Below the pieces are notes generated by a model that ran no database searches, was not told where the DNA came from, and worked only from the letters and a program-made list of their open reading frames with translations. Position numbers and translations under genes: made by a program. Positions 34,611-42,853 of a stretch of 44,337 nt of DNA are shown in pieces. How positions within the stretch are numbered: position 1 is the stretch's first letter; each line of letters starts with the position of its first letter. The stretch comes from Bacillus sp. PK3_68 (GTDB lineage: Bacteria > Bacillota > Bacilli > Bacillales > Domibacillaceae), in contig NZ_NQYC01000002.1 in NCBI RefSeq assembly GCF_003600835.1, positions 307,501-351,837 on the forward strand. The letters run 5' to 3'.

Positions 34611-34734
34611 AGAAATAAAAGAGCACCCATCAATTTTCCTGTACGATAGATCAACAAAAACAGTACCATAAACGGCCGTTTATGGGGCTAATGATTACTT
34701 TAGCTGAAAAATACATGTCACTTTAGGAGTTATT

Positions 34735-34858
34735 TTGCGCCTATTTTAAGTGCTATTTTGCACTATTAGTAAATCTAAAAAGCCCAATCTCTCAACATTA
34801 AAATTGAGAAATTGGACTTTTATCATTACTTCGGAATAGCGTCCTTTAATAGAATAAA
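34735..34858. repeat. Composite repeat, second copy of the 27203 type
   Basis: AAGTGCTATTTTGCACTATT at 34751-34770, then the hairpin GCCCAATCTCTCAAC..TTGAGAAATTGGAC at about 34782-34817. ACTTCGGAATAGCGTCCTTT and AATAGAATAAAGC end it at 34858. Modules and order match 27203-27332. Confidence 0.75.
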
Positions 34859-35009
34859 GCAATCAGTATTAGCCGCCTTATTCAACAAGCCTTTTAGTAT
34901 TTTGTATATCCTTCTCGCTCATTCGAGACCCTAAGCTATCATTAATCTGGAGTTAGTATAGTTTCATGGACACAGTTTAATTAAGTCCTTACAATTATTT
35001 TGAGAGGAT

Positions 35010-35294
35010 GTGTCCGAATTGGAACGTAAGCCTACAGGCAAAAAATATAATGATGACTTTAAGAAAACGATTTTGGATTTATATCATTCCGGCAGCTCAG
35101 TTAAAGAATTAAGCAGCGAATATGGCGTATCAGAAGTAACGATTTATAAATGGGTGAAAGACTTTACCCCTATCAGTTCGGAGAAAGAGGCCCCGACACC
35201 GAAAGAGTTAGCAGATATTCAGAAAGAAAACCTTCGGTTAAAACAGGAAGTAGGAATCTTAAAAAAGGCTATGGCCATATTCGCGAAAAAGTAA
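35010..35294 (+). CDS. IS3-family transposase OrfA
   Basis: A 94-residue protein with an N-terminal HTH (YNDDFKKTILDLYHSGSSVK, later YGVSEVTIYKWVK) and a C-terminal leucine-rich helix (NLRLKQEVGILKKAMAIF) for multimerisation. The GTG start at 35010 follows GAGAGGA. It ends AAA AAG TAA; the A-rich site is where a -1 frameshift would join it to OrfB. Confidence 0.92.
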   Translation: MSELERKPTGKKYNDDFKKTILDLYHSGSSVKELSSEYGVSEVTIYKWVKDFTPISSEKEAPTPKELADIQKENLRLKQEVGILKKAMAIFAKK

Positions 35295-36169
35295 CCGAAG
35301 CAGAGCTTAACGATTTTATTGAGGAACACAAAGATCAATACCCTATCCAGAAAATGTGCGAAGTACTGGCCGTGCCAAGAAGTAGCTACTATGATTCTCT
35401 TGAAAAAACGACCTCAAAACGTGAAATAGAAAACCGGGAACTCACGAAGGAAATCCAACGGATTCACCTGGAAAGTAAGGCTCGTTATGGCGCTCCAAAA
35501 ATTCATAAAACCTTATTAAACAGAGGGTTTTTCCTAAACCTAAAGCGCGTCCAGCGCCTAATGAAAAAGGCCGACATCCGTTCAATTACCAAGAAGAAGT
35601 ATCGTCCCTATCCCTCAAAGGAAAAGGTTGTGCAGCTGGACAATCTTTTAAAGCGAGACTTCTCTACCTGCACAATCAATGAAAAATGGGTGGCGGATAT
35701 TACCTATATCCCTACGGCAAGAGATGGCGGGTGCTATTTGGCCTCTGTATTGGATCTGCACCCGAAAAAAATCGTTGGCTATTCTTTTTCTCATTCTATG
35801 ACGTTCGAATTGGTGATCGAAGCACTTCAAAATGCCTGTTTTTCTCAAAAGCCCCGAAAGGGCTTAATTCTTCATACCGATCTTGGCTCGCAATATACCA
35901 GCAGTGAGTTTACTCAGCATGTTCAAAAACAAGGAATCAAGCAATCTTTCAGCCAGAAAGGCTGTCCTTATGATAATGTCTGTATAGAGTCATTTCACGC
36001 TATATTAAAGAAAGAAGAAGTTTATCATACGCAATACACGGACTATCTAGCTGCAAAGCTGGCCATATTTCAGTTTATAGAAGGCTGGTATAACCGAAAG
36101 AGAATTCACAGCGGTATTGGCTATCAAACACCTCAAGCCATTGAGGATCAAATTAGAAGAACAGCTTAA
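35285..36169 (+). CDS. IS3-family transposase OrfB (DDE integrase)
   Basis: About 294 residues expressed as a frameshift fusion with OrfA from the GAAAAAG site at 35285-35291. It has an HTH_21 segment (ARYGAPKIHKTLLNRGFFLN) and the rve core with all three catalytic residues: Asp in WVADITYIPT, Asp in LHTDLGSQYTS and Glu in VCIESFHAILKKE. It ends with the typical WYNRKRIHSGIGYQTPQAIE. It looks fully functional and could act on the remnant ends elsewhere. Confidence 0.93.
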   Translation, partial: EKVTEAELNDFIEEHKDQYPIQKMCEVLAVPRSSYYDSLEKTTSKREIENRELTKEIQRIHLESKARYGAPKIHKTLLNRGFFLNLKRVQRLMKKADIRSITKKKYRPYPSKEKVVQLDNLLKRDFSTCTINEKWVADITYIPTARDGGCYLASVLDLHPKKIVGYSFSHSMTFELVIEALQNACFSQKPRKGLILHTDLGSQYTSSEFTQHVQKQGIKQSFSQKGCPYDNVCIESFHAILKKEEVYHTQYTDYLAAKLAIFQFIEGWYNRKRIHSGIGYQTPQAIEDQIRRTA

Positions 36170-36228
36170 GACTTAACTTTTTTGTGTCCAAATTATTGAC
36201 TCAAATCCAGCAGCTTTTGTAAATTTAA

Positions 36229-36368
36229 AAGAAAGTTGTACTGTTTTGAAGAAAGTTAAACCGTTGTACACATGGATTTTTGTTTACTGTTAAGCAAATA
36301 TGGATTTGAAATAAAATCACGATGTTTATAAGAAAGACCTGAAGTTTTAAAGAAAGTCACGACGCTTT
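36229..36368 (+). repeat. 20-bp tandem units, diverged (two blocks)
   Basis: Units of exactly 20 bases start at 36229 and 36249 (AAGAAAGTTGTACTGTTTTG, AAGAAAGTTAAACCGTTGTA) and again at 36309, 36329 and 36349 (AATAAAATCACGATGTTTAT and two AAGAAAG units). Same period as at 17531, 19732, 41290 and 42490, but with AAGAAAGT in place of AATAAAGT. Confidence 0.7.
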
Positions 36369-36709
36369 ATCTCTTCAACCAAAGAATTTTAAATACGTTT
36401 TAATCAAACTTCTTTATAAAACTAAAGGATCATTCAAAAAGAAACGAATCGAATCTGATCAATTTTTTTCAAAATGGATTCTTCTTATTTACCATAAAAT
36501 ACGGGGTGTAAGATGTTTTTGATCAAACTTTATTTTAAGGCAATAATTTTACGAGAAGTTGGGCTTTTTAGTATTGGAATTTCCTTAACATTGTAAATCT
36601 GCGTTTTGCTGATGGTACCCCTGTACAAAAAAGGGTAATATGAAGGTACTAAAAAATTCACTTACAATTCCACTGGTTTTAAAATATAAAACTTTGCTTA
36701 TTTCGTTCT
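36369..36709. other. Intergenic with reverse 20-bp units and repeat of 16783
   Basis: AATCAAACTTCTTTATAAAA at 36402-36421 and GATCAAACTTTATTTTAAGG at 36520-36539 are reverse-orientation units. CTGATCAATTTTTTTCAAAA at 36456-36475 is the conserved hairpin loop. 36552-36622 repeats 16783-16852. No gene seen. Confidence 0.55.
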
Positions 36710-37636
36710 TCACCTGTAATCTTTGTATAATTTTTTTGTGTCATCCAAACACTTAATAAATTTTAGAATTAACTCTTTAGGATAGATAATACGGACCTTA
36801 TTTCCAAAACTCATAATTTGTGCTATAGCTTGATCAATGGTGTAATAATCTTTTTTTACGATGATTGTTCCATCTGGATTATTGACTGTTTCATCTTCCT
36901 GAAAGTTATCTAGTACCTGTGCCCTCATCTCCCGGCTAAATTGGAGACAAACCGTGAATGGCCTTATACCACTTCCAAGTTTATCATCTTCTTTTTCGTA
37001 TATATTTTCAATCGTATATGGACGCCTGGTAAAATATTGATTTATGTTATATGTTTCAATTATCCGAGTTAATTTAAATACTCTAAGTTCATTTCGTAAT
37101 AAACAATAAGCCCAAGTGTACCAATGATAATCTTTTAAAAAAACTCCCATCGGTTCAATATCTCGTTCTGTTTCATTTCCTTTATGGTCTACATAGCGAA
37201 TCTTAATTACATTACAATTTTGAATTGACTTGTATATTGTTTGAATATGCTGCGAACTATTATTCGAATGTGAAATTTGTAACTGGATGTTTTTATCTTG
37301 CGTAGGTACTGAGTCAATTAAATAATTTATTTTCGAAATCAATTCATTGATATCTTCAAATCCAGTAGCCTTTTCAATGCTTTTCAACGCCCACTGTATG
37401 GAAAGTAATTCATCTAAAGTTAGATACTTTTTATCCAGTTTGAAACCATCCATTAATTCATAACCGCCTTCTTGTCCAGGAAGCGATACAATGGGAATGC
37501 CTGCACGATTAAGAGAATCGATATCTCTATATATCGTTCTCTCCGATACTTCAAAGTACCTCGATAATTCAACGGCCTTTATTCTTTTCCTATGAATCAG
37601 TAATACAATGATCCCTAATAACCGGTCGATTTTCAA
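36710..37636 (-). CDS. YafY-type WYL-domain transcriptional regulator
   Basis: A 308-residue regulator with an N-terminal DeoR/HTH_11 domain (RYFEVSERTIYRDIDSLNRA, IPIVSLPGQEGGYEL) and a WYL domain in the C-terminal half. The WYL core reads IKIRYVDHKGNETERDIEPM and KDYHWYTWAYCLLRNELRVF (here YTW in place of WYL). The start codon overlaps the stop of the UvrA-like gene (ATGA), so the two are translated together. Probably an autoregulator responding to a ligand linked to that protein's drug substrate. Confidence 0.9.
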   Translation of the reverse strand: MKIDRLLGIIVLLIHRKRIKAVELSRYFEVSERTIYRDIDSLNRAGIPIVSLPGQEGGYELMDGFKLDKKYLTLDELLSIQWALKSIEKATGFEDINELISKINYLIDSVPTQDKNIQLQISHSNNSSQHIQTIYKSIQNCNVIKIRYVDHKGNETERDIEPMGVFLKDYHWYTWAYCLLRNELRVFKLTRIIETYNINQYFTRRPYTIENIYEKEDDKLGSGIRPFTVCLQFSREMRAQVLDNFQEDETVNNPDGTIIVKKDYYTIDQAIAQIMSFGNKVRIIYPKELILKFIKCLDDTKKLYKDYR

Positions 37637-39890
37637 GGTTCATCCTCCTGTATATCGTTTCGTAGATATTGTGCGGTTAGGGAGTTACTACTCGTTACAA
37701 AATCATGTGGTATACCTGCGAACATAATATCTCCTCCTTTTTTTCCGCCGCCAGGTCCAAGATCAATAATCCAGTCTGCTTGTTTCATTATATCTAGATT
37801 GTGTTCAATTACAATCACAGTGCTACCGTTATCAACCAAACGATTTAGGAGAGATGATAAATGTCTAACATCGGACATGTGAAGTCCAGTTGTCGGCTCG
37901 TCCAGAACATAAATGTTACCAGATCGGTGCAGCTCGCCAGCTAATTTAATTCTTTGACATTCCCCACCCGATAATGTATTTAACGGCTGACCTAATGTTA
38001 TATAGTCTAATCCTACTTCTGATAATACTTTTAAAGTGGAAACCACTTCTTTCCCCCTAAAAAATTGAAGTGCCTCTAATACTGTCATGTCTAATACATC
38101 TGAAATAGATTTCCCATCTAACTTATACTGAAGAACTTCATCTTTGAACCGTTTCCCATTACATGTTTCACAAGTCGTTCTAATACTCTCAAGAAATGCA
38201 AGGTCTGTATTAATAAATCCGCTTCCTTGGCATTCGGAGCAGGCACCTGTCGAGTTAAAACTAAAAAGTGACTTACTTACTTTGTTAGCAGATGCAAAGG
38301 AATTTCGAATTGCATCCATCATACCCGTATAAGTCGCTGGAGTAGACCGAATCGAGGTGCTCACTGACTTTTGGTCGATAACAATAGCATCTGGATGCTG
38401 TTCTAAAAGTTCGTCAAAAATCAATGTACTTTTCCCTGATCCAGCTACGCCAGTGATTACAGTAAGAACACCACAAGGAATATGAACAGTAACATTCTTT
38501 AGGTTATGTTTGGAGGCTTCGACTACGGAAAGGTATCCGTTAAAATTACGGGTTTCTTTTTTAAATGATTGTTTAGTCCTCATATATCTTCCAGTTAGTG
38601 TATCAGCGTCGTATAATCCAAGAAGATTTCCTTCATAGACAATTTCACCGCCATTTGTACCTGCACCCGGTCCAACATCGACAATATGATCAGCAATTTT
38701 AATAACATCTTTGTCATGTTCAACCACTATAACAGTGTTTCCTTTGTCTCGGAGTTTTTGCAGCATCCGATTGAGTTTGTGTACATCACGGGGGTGTAAT
38801 CCAGTGCTTGGTTCATCAAAAATATACATCATATCCGTTAAACTGCTATTAAGATGTCGTATCATCTTTACACGTTGTGATTCTCCCCAGACAAGGTCGA
38901 TGTTTCACGATTTAGCGTAAGATAATCGATCCCCATGTCCACGAGAGATTTCAACCTTCTTGCCATATTTGAAATGATTGGTTCTACAATTGGATTCTTG
39001 ATCATTTCTATTATTTTCATCAATTCACTTACTTCCATCGCTGCAAATTGAGCAATGTTATAACCATTAATTTTGCAATTTAATACTTCTTGACTTAACC
39101 GGGTTCCGTTGCATACAAAACAATCTTTTAAGGTAATAAAATTCTTAACATTATTTGATAATTGGTTGGTTTCTTTTTCTAAGTAAATACGCTTAAACCT
39201 ATCTACAACCCCTTCAAAATACTTGATAGGTTCATTTTTCAAGGGCAATACGAGGTTCTGGTCCTTACCATGTAATAACGTTTGCCACTCTGTATCCGTG
39301 TAATTTATTAACTTTTTATCCGGATCAAATATACCTGAGACCAAGTGTTTCTGCCAATACCAAGTACCAGCAGCGAAAGTGGAAAACAAAACGGCTCCTT
39401 CATTAAGCGATTTCGTCCTATCGAATAACTTCTCTATATTCGGCTCTATATTTCGTCCAATTCCCTGACACTTCGGACACATCCCTTTCGGATTGTTGAA
39501 AGAAAAAACATCAGATTCGCCAATAAAGGGCTTTCCAATACGAGAAAATAGTAATCGCAATAATGAATAAATATCTGTGACCGTACCAAGCGTTGAACGT
39601 ACATTTCCTCCTAAGCGTCTTTGATCAATCACCACAGAGGGGGAAAGATTCTCAATGGACAATGCATCTGGTTGACTGTATGTTGGTAATCGGTTTTGCA
39701 TATACGTTGTAAAAGTCTGATTCAACTGGCGTTGGGCTTCCTTACTTATTGTGTCGAATACAATTGATGATTTTCCAGATCCAGAAACCCCTGTAAATAC
39801 AGTGATTTTCCTTTTTGGAATATTTAGTGTTATATTTTTTAAGTTATTTTCCCTTAAGCCAACAAGTTTAATAAATTGATTTTCAGTCAT
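37633..39890 (-). pseudogene. UvrA-like drug-resistance ABC ATPase, one-base frameshift
   Basis: A two-ATPase protein of the shortened UvrA (class II, DrrC-like) group, about 752 residues if repaired. Walker A motifs are GVSGSGKSS and GVAGSGKST. Zinc-finger pairs CPKCQGIG, CFVCNGT, CSECQGSG and CETCNGKR are present, as is the second signature TLSGGECQR. The first signature is broken: TLSGENHNV where TLSGGESQRV is expected, explained by one missing G in the CCCC run at 38885-38888. ATG 39890 follows GGGAGTGG. Such proteins protect DNA or remove intercalating antibiotics; target unknown. The WYL regulator gene overlaps its end. Confidence 0.85.
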
Positions 39891-39939
39891 ATTAACCACT
39901 CCCGTAAAGCTAATATATAAAGGGTATTATACAGAAGTG

Positions 39940-39961
39940 CCCTGACAGCATTATGTCAGGG
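39940..39961. terminator. Hairpin CCCTGACA/TGTCAGGG
   Basis: An 8-bp perfect stem with a 6-base loop, 50 bases upstream of the UvrA-like gene start. It could be an operator-like palindrome or a weak terminator; there is no T run. Confidence 0.45.
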
Positions 39962-40285
39962 ATGTAAAAAACAAATGAAATTCTTAGGTGTAAACGTGGT
40001 TCAATACTGTAAATTGGGGCTAATTGTTTGAAGTGCAGAGAGTTTTAATATTTGTATTCACTTCTTTAAGGTTACATGCATTTCTTGAAATTTTTCAATT
40101 CCTTAAGATATCAAGTTTTAAAAGATAATTAATTAGTACATCAAAAGAGCTGCATGGTTATATTCCACATGATAATTCGATTTATGACTCTATAAATATT
40201 AATTTGATGCGGGATGGGACGGTCCCCATAAAATGTAACATGGCTCTTATATTTTTATATCAAGATTAAATCACTTTATTATCTC
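39962..40285. other. Intergenic, no gene recognised
   Basis: AT-rich, without the dispersed repeat modules. GGGATGGGACGGTCCCCATA at 40210-40229 holds a short GGGACGGTCCC inverted repeat. Confidence 0.4.
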
Positions 40286-40315
40286 TTTACATATGATATA
40301 GAATTTTTGTATAAA
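40286..40315 (+). promoter_or_regulatory. Sigma-A-like promoter of the MEDS gene
   Basis: TTTACA at 40286-40291 and TATAAA at 40310-40315, with an 18-base spacer, 48 bases upstream of the start codon at 40363. Confidence 0.55.
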
Positions 40316-40362
40316 TAGGTAAAAATGCTACAATGAATAATAATACACATAGAGGGATTATA

Positions 40363-40917
40363 ATGAAAAACTCGATTATAGAAGTAATCAAAGATTTGAA
40401 AAAAGTGAAAAGGGGACATATTTGTTATTTCTATAGTAATGAAATAACTTACATAAATAATGTCGTTTCCTTTATAGCTACAGGGATTAGGAACGGTGAC
40501 CACATTTTACTTGTCGAAAATGATAGAAATATTCTTCTTATAAACAAGCGGTTAGAAAAAGTGCTGAGTAAGAAAGAATGGACCTTCTTGCATGTTATGA
40601 ATAATTATGATTTTTACTATTTTAATAAGAATTTTAATCCTCATACGATTGTCAATCATTTCTTAGAAAACATAGAACCGTTCCTAAAAGAAGGGGCTTC
40701 AATTTGTACTTGGGGACTTATCGAATGGGGAGAAGATAAAGAAATTCACCAATGTATAGAGGAATATGAAAAAGAAGTGGATAAAATAACAAATGAAAAA
40801 GGGATTATTTCGGTATGTGCGTATAATGCTGGGAGAACACCAGATTCATTAAAAGAACTGTTAATAAAATGCCACGGGATAACACTGACAGATGGTGAAG
40901 CGGTAAAATTGAAATAA
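40363..40917 (+). CDS. MEDS-domain (DcmR-like sensory) protein
   Basis: A 184-residue protein that consists almost entirely of a MEDS domain. The start reads VKRGHICYFYSNEITYINNV, followed by VSFIATGIRNGDHILLVEND and the later SICTWGLIEWGEDKEIH. The fold is RecA-like, and in other proteins it is attached to kinases or HTH domains as a sensor of organic compounds or as an anti-sigma partner. Here it stands alone with no output domain. ATG 40363 follows AGAGGGA. No neighbour suggests its partner. Confidence 0.85.
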   Translation: MKNSIIEVIKDLKKVKRGHICYFYSNEITYINNVVSFIATGIRNGDHILLVENDRNILLINKRLEKVLSKKEWTFLHVMNNYDFYYFNKNFNPHTIVNHFLENIEPFLKEGASICTWGLIEWGEDKEIHQCIEEYEKEVDKITNEKGIISVCAYNAGRTPDSLKELLIKCHGITLTDGEAVKLK

Positions 40918-40946
40918 ATACAATATAAAGTGAAGTTTCATCCAAT

Positions 40947-41160
40947 CACTATTCTATAAGCAACACGGGCCTCAATAAAGTTTCCTTCGTTAAGATGGTA
41001 ACGACTGTAAATTCGAATAAAGTTTCGACTGTTTTTAAAATCCCATACGTATCTACAGAGAACGCCTCCATTTTGATCAGTCTTTTTTCAAAATGGAGTT
41101 TTTGTAGTTGTTAAATATAGGTTTATGACCTCACTTTTATTAAACTTTATTTCAAAGCTA
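40947..41160. repeat. Composite repeat block with units in both orientations
   Basis: ATTCTATAAGCAACACGGGC and CTCAATAAAG at 40951-40980 form a palindrome copy. AATAAAGTTT units occur at 40974 and 41017. A reverse unit TTAAACTTTATTTCAAAGCT at 41140-41159 matches the complement of 42484-42503. The terminator hairpin at 41066 lies inside. Confidence 0.6.
41066..41103 (+). terminator. Terminator with conserved loop
   Basis: CTCCATTTT and AAAATGGAG form a 9-bp stem around GATCAGTCTTTTTTC, followed by TTTTTG. The loop sequence is shared with 36459 and in part 21204. Confidence 0.8.
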
Positions 41161-41289
41161 CATCTTGTAGGATTCTTTTTGAATTTTATTCTGATTGTTT
41201 TGTATGCTTCTGCTATCTGTATTGTTATATTGCTTTTGACGATATGTATTAACGGAAAGCATAGAAAACCTGTCATCTTGTACAGAGAT

Positions 41290-41391
41290 AATAAATTTAT
41301 TTAATTTACAATAAAGTCGTTTAAATAATAATAAAGTTGTTTAAAAAATGTGAGTCATCCTATTCAACAAATGGGCCAGATTGTTGAGTAA
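41290..41391 (+). repeat. Composite repeat: three 20-bp units plus best-preserved palindrome
   Basis: Units start at 41290, 41310 and 41330 (AATAAATTTATTTAATTTAC, AATAAAGTCGTTTAAATAAT, AATAAAGTTGTTTAAAAAAT). TATTCAACAAATGGGCCAGA followed by TTGTTGAGTA at 41361-41390 is a clean palindrome. The S66 peptidase gene starts 57 bases downstream. Confidence 0.85.
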
Positions 41392-41447
41392 CCTCTTTGA
41401 AAAATGGATATTTATGTTAAAATAATACAAAAGCAAGGGGGCTGCAC

Positions 41448-42461
41448 ATGATAAAATATCCGTTTTTAGAAAAAGGGACGACGATAGGAGTTACAGCGCC
41501 TTCATCTGGCGTACCCACTGAACTACATGAATTGTTGAAAGCTGCATGTAGTCGTATGGAAACGAAGGGTTATAAGGTCATCTGTGGTGATACTGCTTGG
41601 ACTCAAGACAAGGCAAGGTCTGCATCTGCTAAGAAGCGTGCAGAAGAGTTTAATAAAATGATGCTCGATGAAGATATACATATCATTATTCCGCCTTGGG
41701 GTGGAGAACTACTTATTGAAACGCTTGAATATATTGACTTTGAAAATATCCAAACCAAATGGGTATTAGGTTACTCAGATATTAGTCTTTTATTATTGGC
41801 TATCACATTAAAAACAGGTATAGCTACTGCACATGGAACGAATTTAGTAGATTTAAGAGGAGAGTATTCTGATGATACGACAGCAATGTGGCAGAAAGTT
41901 TTATCCCTAAAAAAGGGTGAATCAATACTACAATGTTCATCAGACAAATATCAAAAGGAATGGCAGTTTGATAAACCAACTCCATATGTTTTTAATTTTA
42001 CAGAAAAAACAGAATGGAAATCAATTTCAAATAACAGAATTAAAATACAGGGTCGTTTACTTGGCGGATGTATTGATACTATCAGACATTTAATTGGGAC
42101 AACATTTGGGGAAGTGAAAAAATTTAAAGAATATTACATAAAAGGTGAATCTGTTATATGGTTTTTCGAAAATTGTGAGTTATCCACTACCGCTTTGCGT
42201 CGTTCCCTCGTGCAAATGAAATTGGCTGGATGGTTTGAAAATTGTTCAGGTGTTATGTTCGGGAGAAGTCCGGCTAATACACCTGTTAGAAATTATACAG
42301 TTGAAGATGTTTATAGAGAGCTTTCTGAAGAACTTCAAATACCTATTATATATGACATTGATTGTGGTCATGTTCCACCACAAATGACATTAATAAATGG
42401 AGCGCATGCCGAAGTTGAATCGGATAGCGGTAAAGGGGAAATTTTACAATATTTTAAATAA
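41448..42461 (+). CDS. S66-family serine peptidase (LD-carboxypeptidase/MccF-like)
   Basis: A 337-residue peptidase of family S66. It has the N-terminal GTTIGVTAPSSG motif, the nucleophile Ser in VLGYSDISLLLL, the Glu in IWFFENCELST and the His in YDIDCGHVPPQ. The GYSD and FENCE contexts and the length are closer to MccF (which cleaves the peptide-nucleotide antibiotic microcin C) than to LdcA, so self-immunity or antibiotic inactivation is possible; peptidoglycan recycling is the alternative. The ATG at 41448 follows AAGGGGG. It is a single gene. Cytoplasmic; no signal peptide. Confidence 0.92.
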   Translation: MIKYPFLEKGTTIGVTAPSSGVPTELHELLKAACSRMETKGYKVICGDTAWTQDKARSASAKKRAEEFNKMMLDEDIHIIIPPWGGELLIETLEYIDFENIQTKWVLGYSDISLLLLAITLKTGIATAHGTNLVDLRGEYSDDTTAMWQKVLSLKKGESILQCSSDKYQKEWQFDKPTPYVFNFTEKTEWKSISNNRIKIQGRLLGGCIDTIRHLIGTTFGEVKKFKEYYIKGESVIWFFENCELSTTALRRSLVQMKLAGWFENCSGVMFGRSPANTPVRNYTVEDVYRELSEELQIPIIYDIDCGHVPPQMTLINGAHAEVESDSGKGEILQYFK

Positions 42462-42489
42462 AGATATATAGCTCAAATTGTAGCTTTGA

Positions 42490-42640
42490 AATAAAGTTCG
42501 ATAATTTATAATAAAGAATGATCATTTGGAATAAAGTCCGATAATTTATAAAAGAGTTTAATACAATTAGATTGACCATGTTGTTTGACAATTAAGTTGT
42601 TTCAATCATTTTATTCCATTAACGGGCCAAATTATTGTTT
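42490..42640 (+). repeat. Composite repeat: four 20-bp units plus palindrome
   Basis: Units start at 42490, 42510, 42530 and 42550 (AATAAAGTTCGATAATTTAT, AATAAAGAATGATCATTTGG, AATAAAGTCCGATAATTTAT, then a shorter one). TTATTCCATTAACGGGCCAA at 42611-42630 and ATTATTG complete the array. About 40 bases of other sequence lie between the two parts. Confidence 0.8.
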
Positions 42641-42832
42641 TTTAGGGCAGCTCTCGTGCTGATTGCTGGCTATCGGTGGCGTCGTATCGTAGTAGGTACG
42701 TCTCTTGTGCTTGTCATCGTGATGATCGGGGCGAGATTTATTAGGTTATTGGTGCTGTATAGTGAATGTAGAAATATTATAAGAAATACCTGCAGAACAG
42801 TTATTGTGAAAATTAACCATCTATACACCTGA
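42641..42832 (+). pseudogene. Possible membrane-protein fragment
   Basis: A GC-richer stretch encodes RAALVLIAGYRWRRIVVGTS followed by LVLVIVMIGARFIRLLVL, without a plausible start codon or ribosome binding site. The composition differs from its surroundings. It looks like a piece of a membrane protein left by a rearrangement, but could be chance. Confidence 0.25.
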
Positions 42833-42853
42833 CTAGATCGGAGAAAAAATAGA

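Larger units (their letters stand above)
34948..36209 (+). mobile_element. IS3-family insertion sequence, apparently intact
   Basis: A 1.26-kb element with imperfect inverted ends (TGGAGTTAGTATAGTTTCAT at left; the complement of the right end reads TGGATTTGAGTCAATAATTT). Both ends carry TGGACACA about 15-20 bases inside. It contains orfA and orfB in overlapping frames. No target duplication is evident. Two further fragments of its left side lie at 16971-17303 and 24715-24756. Confidence 0.88.

Noticed and set aside
36229-36368. Plasmid replication iterons
   Set aside because: The units resemble iterons in length, but no replication initiator gene or AT-rich origin is adjacent, and copies are scattered over 25 kb.
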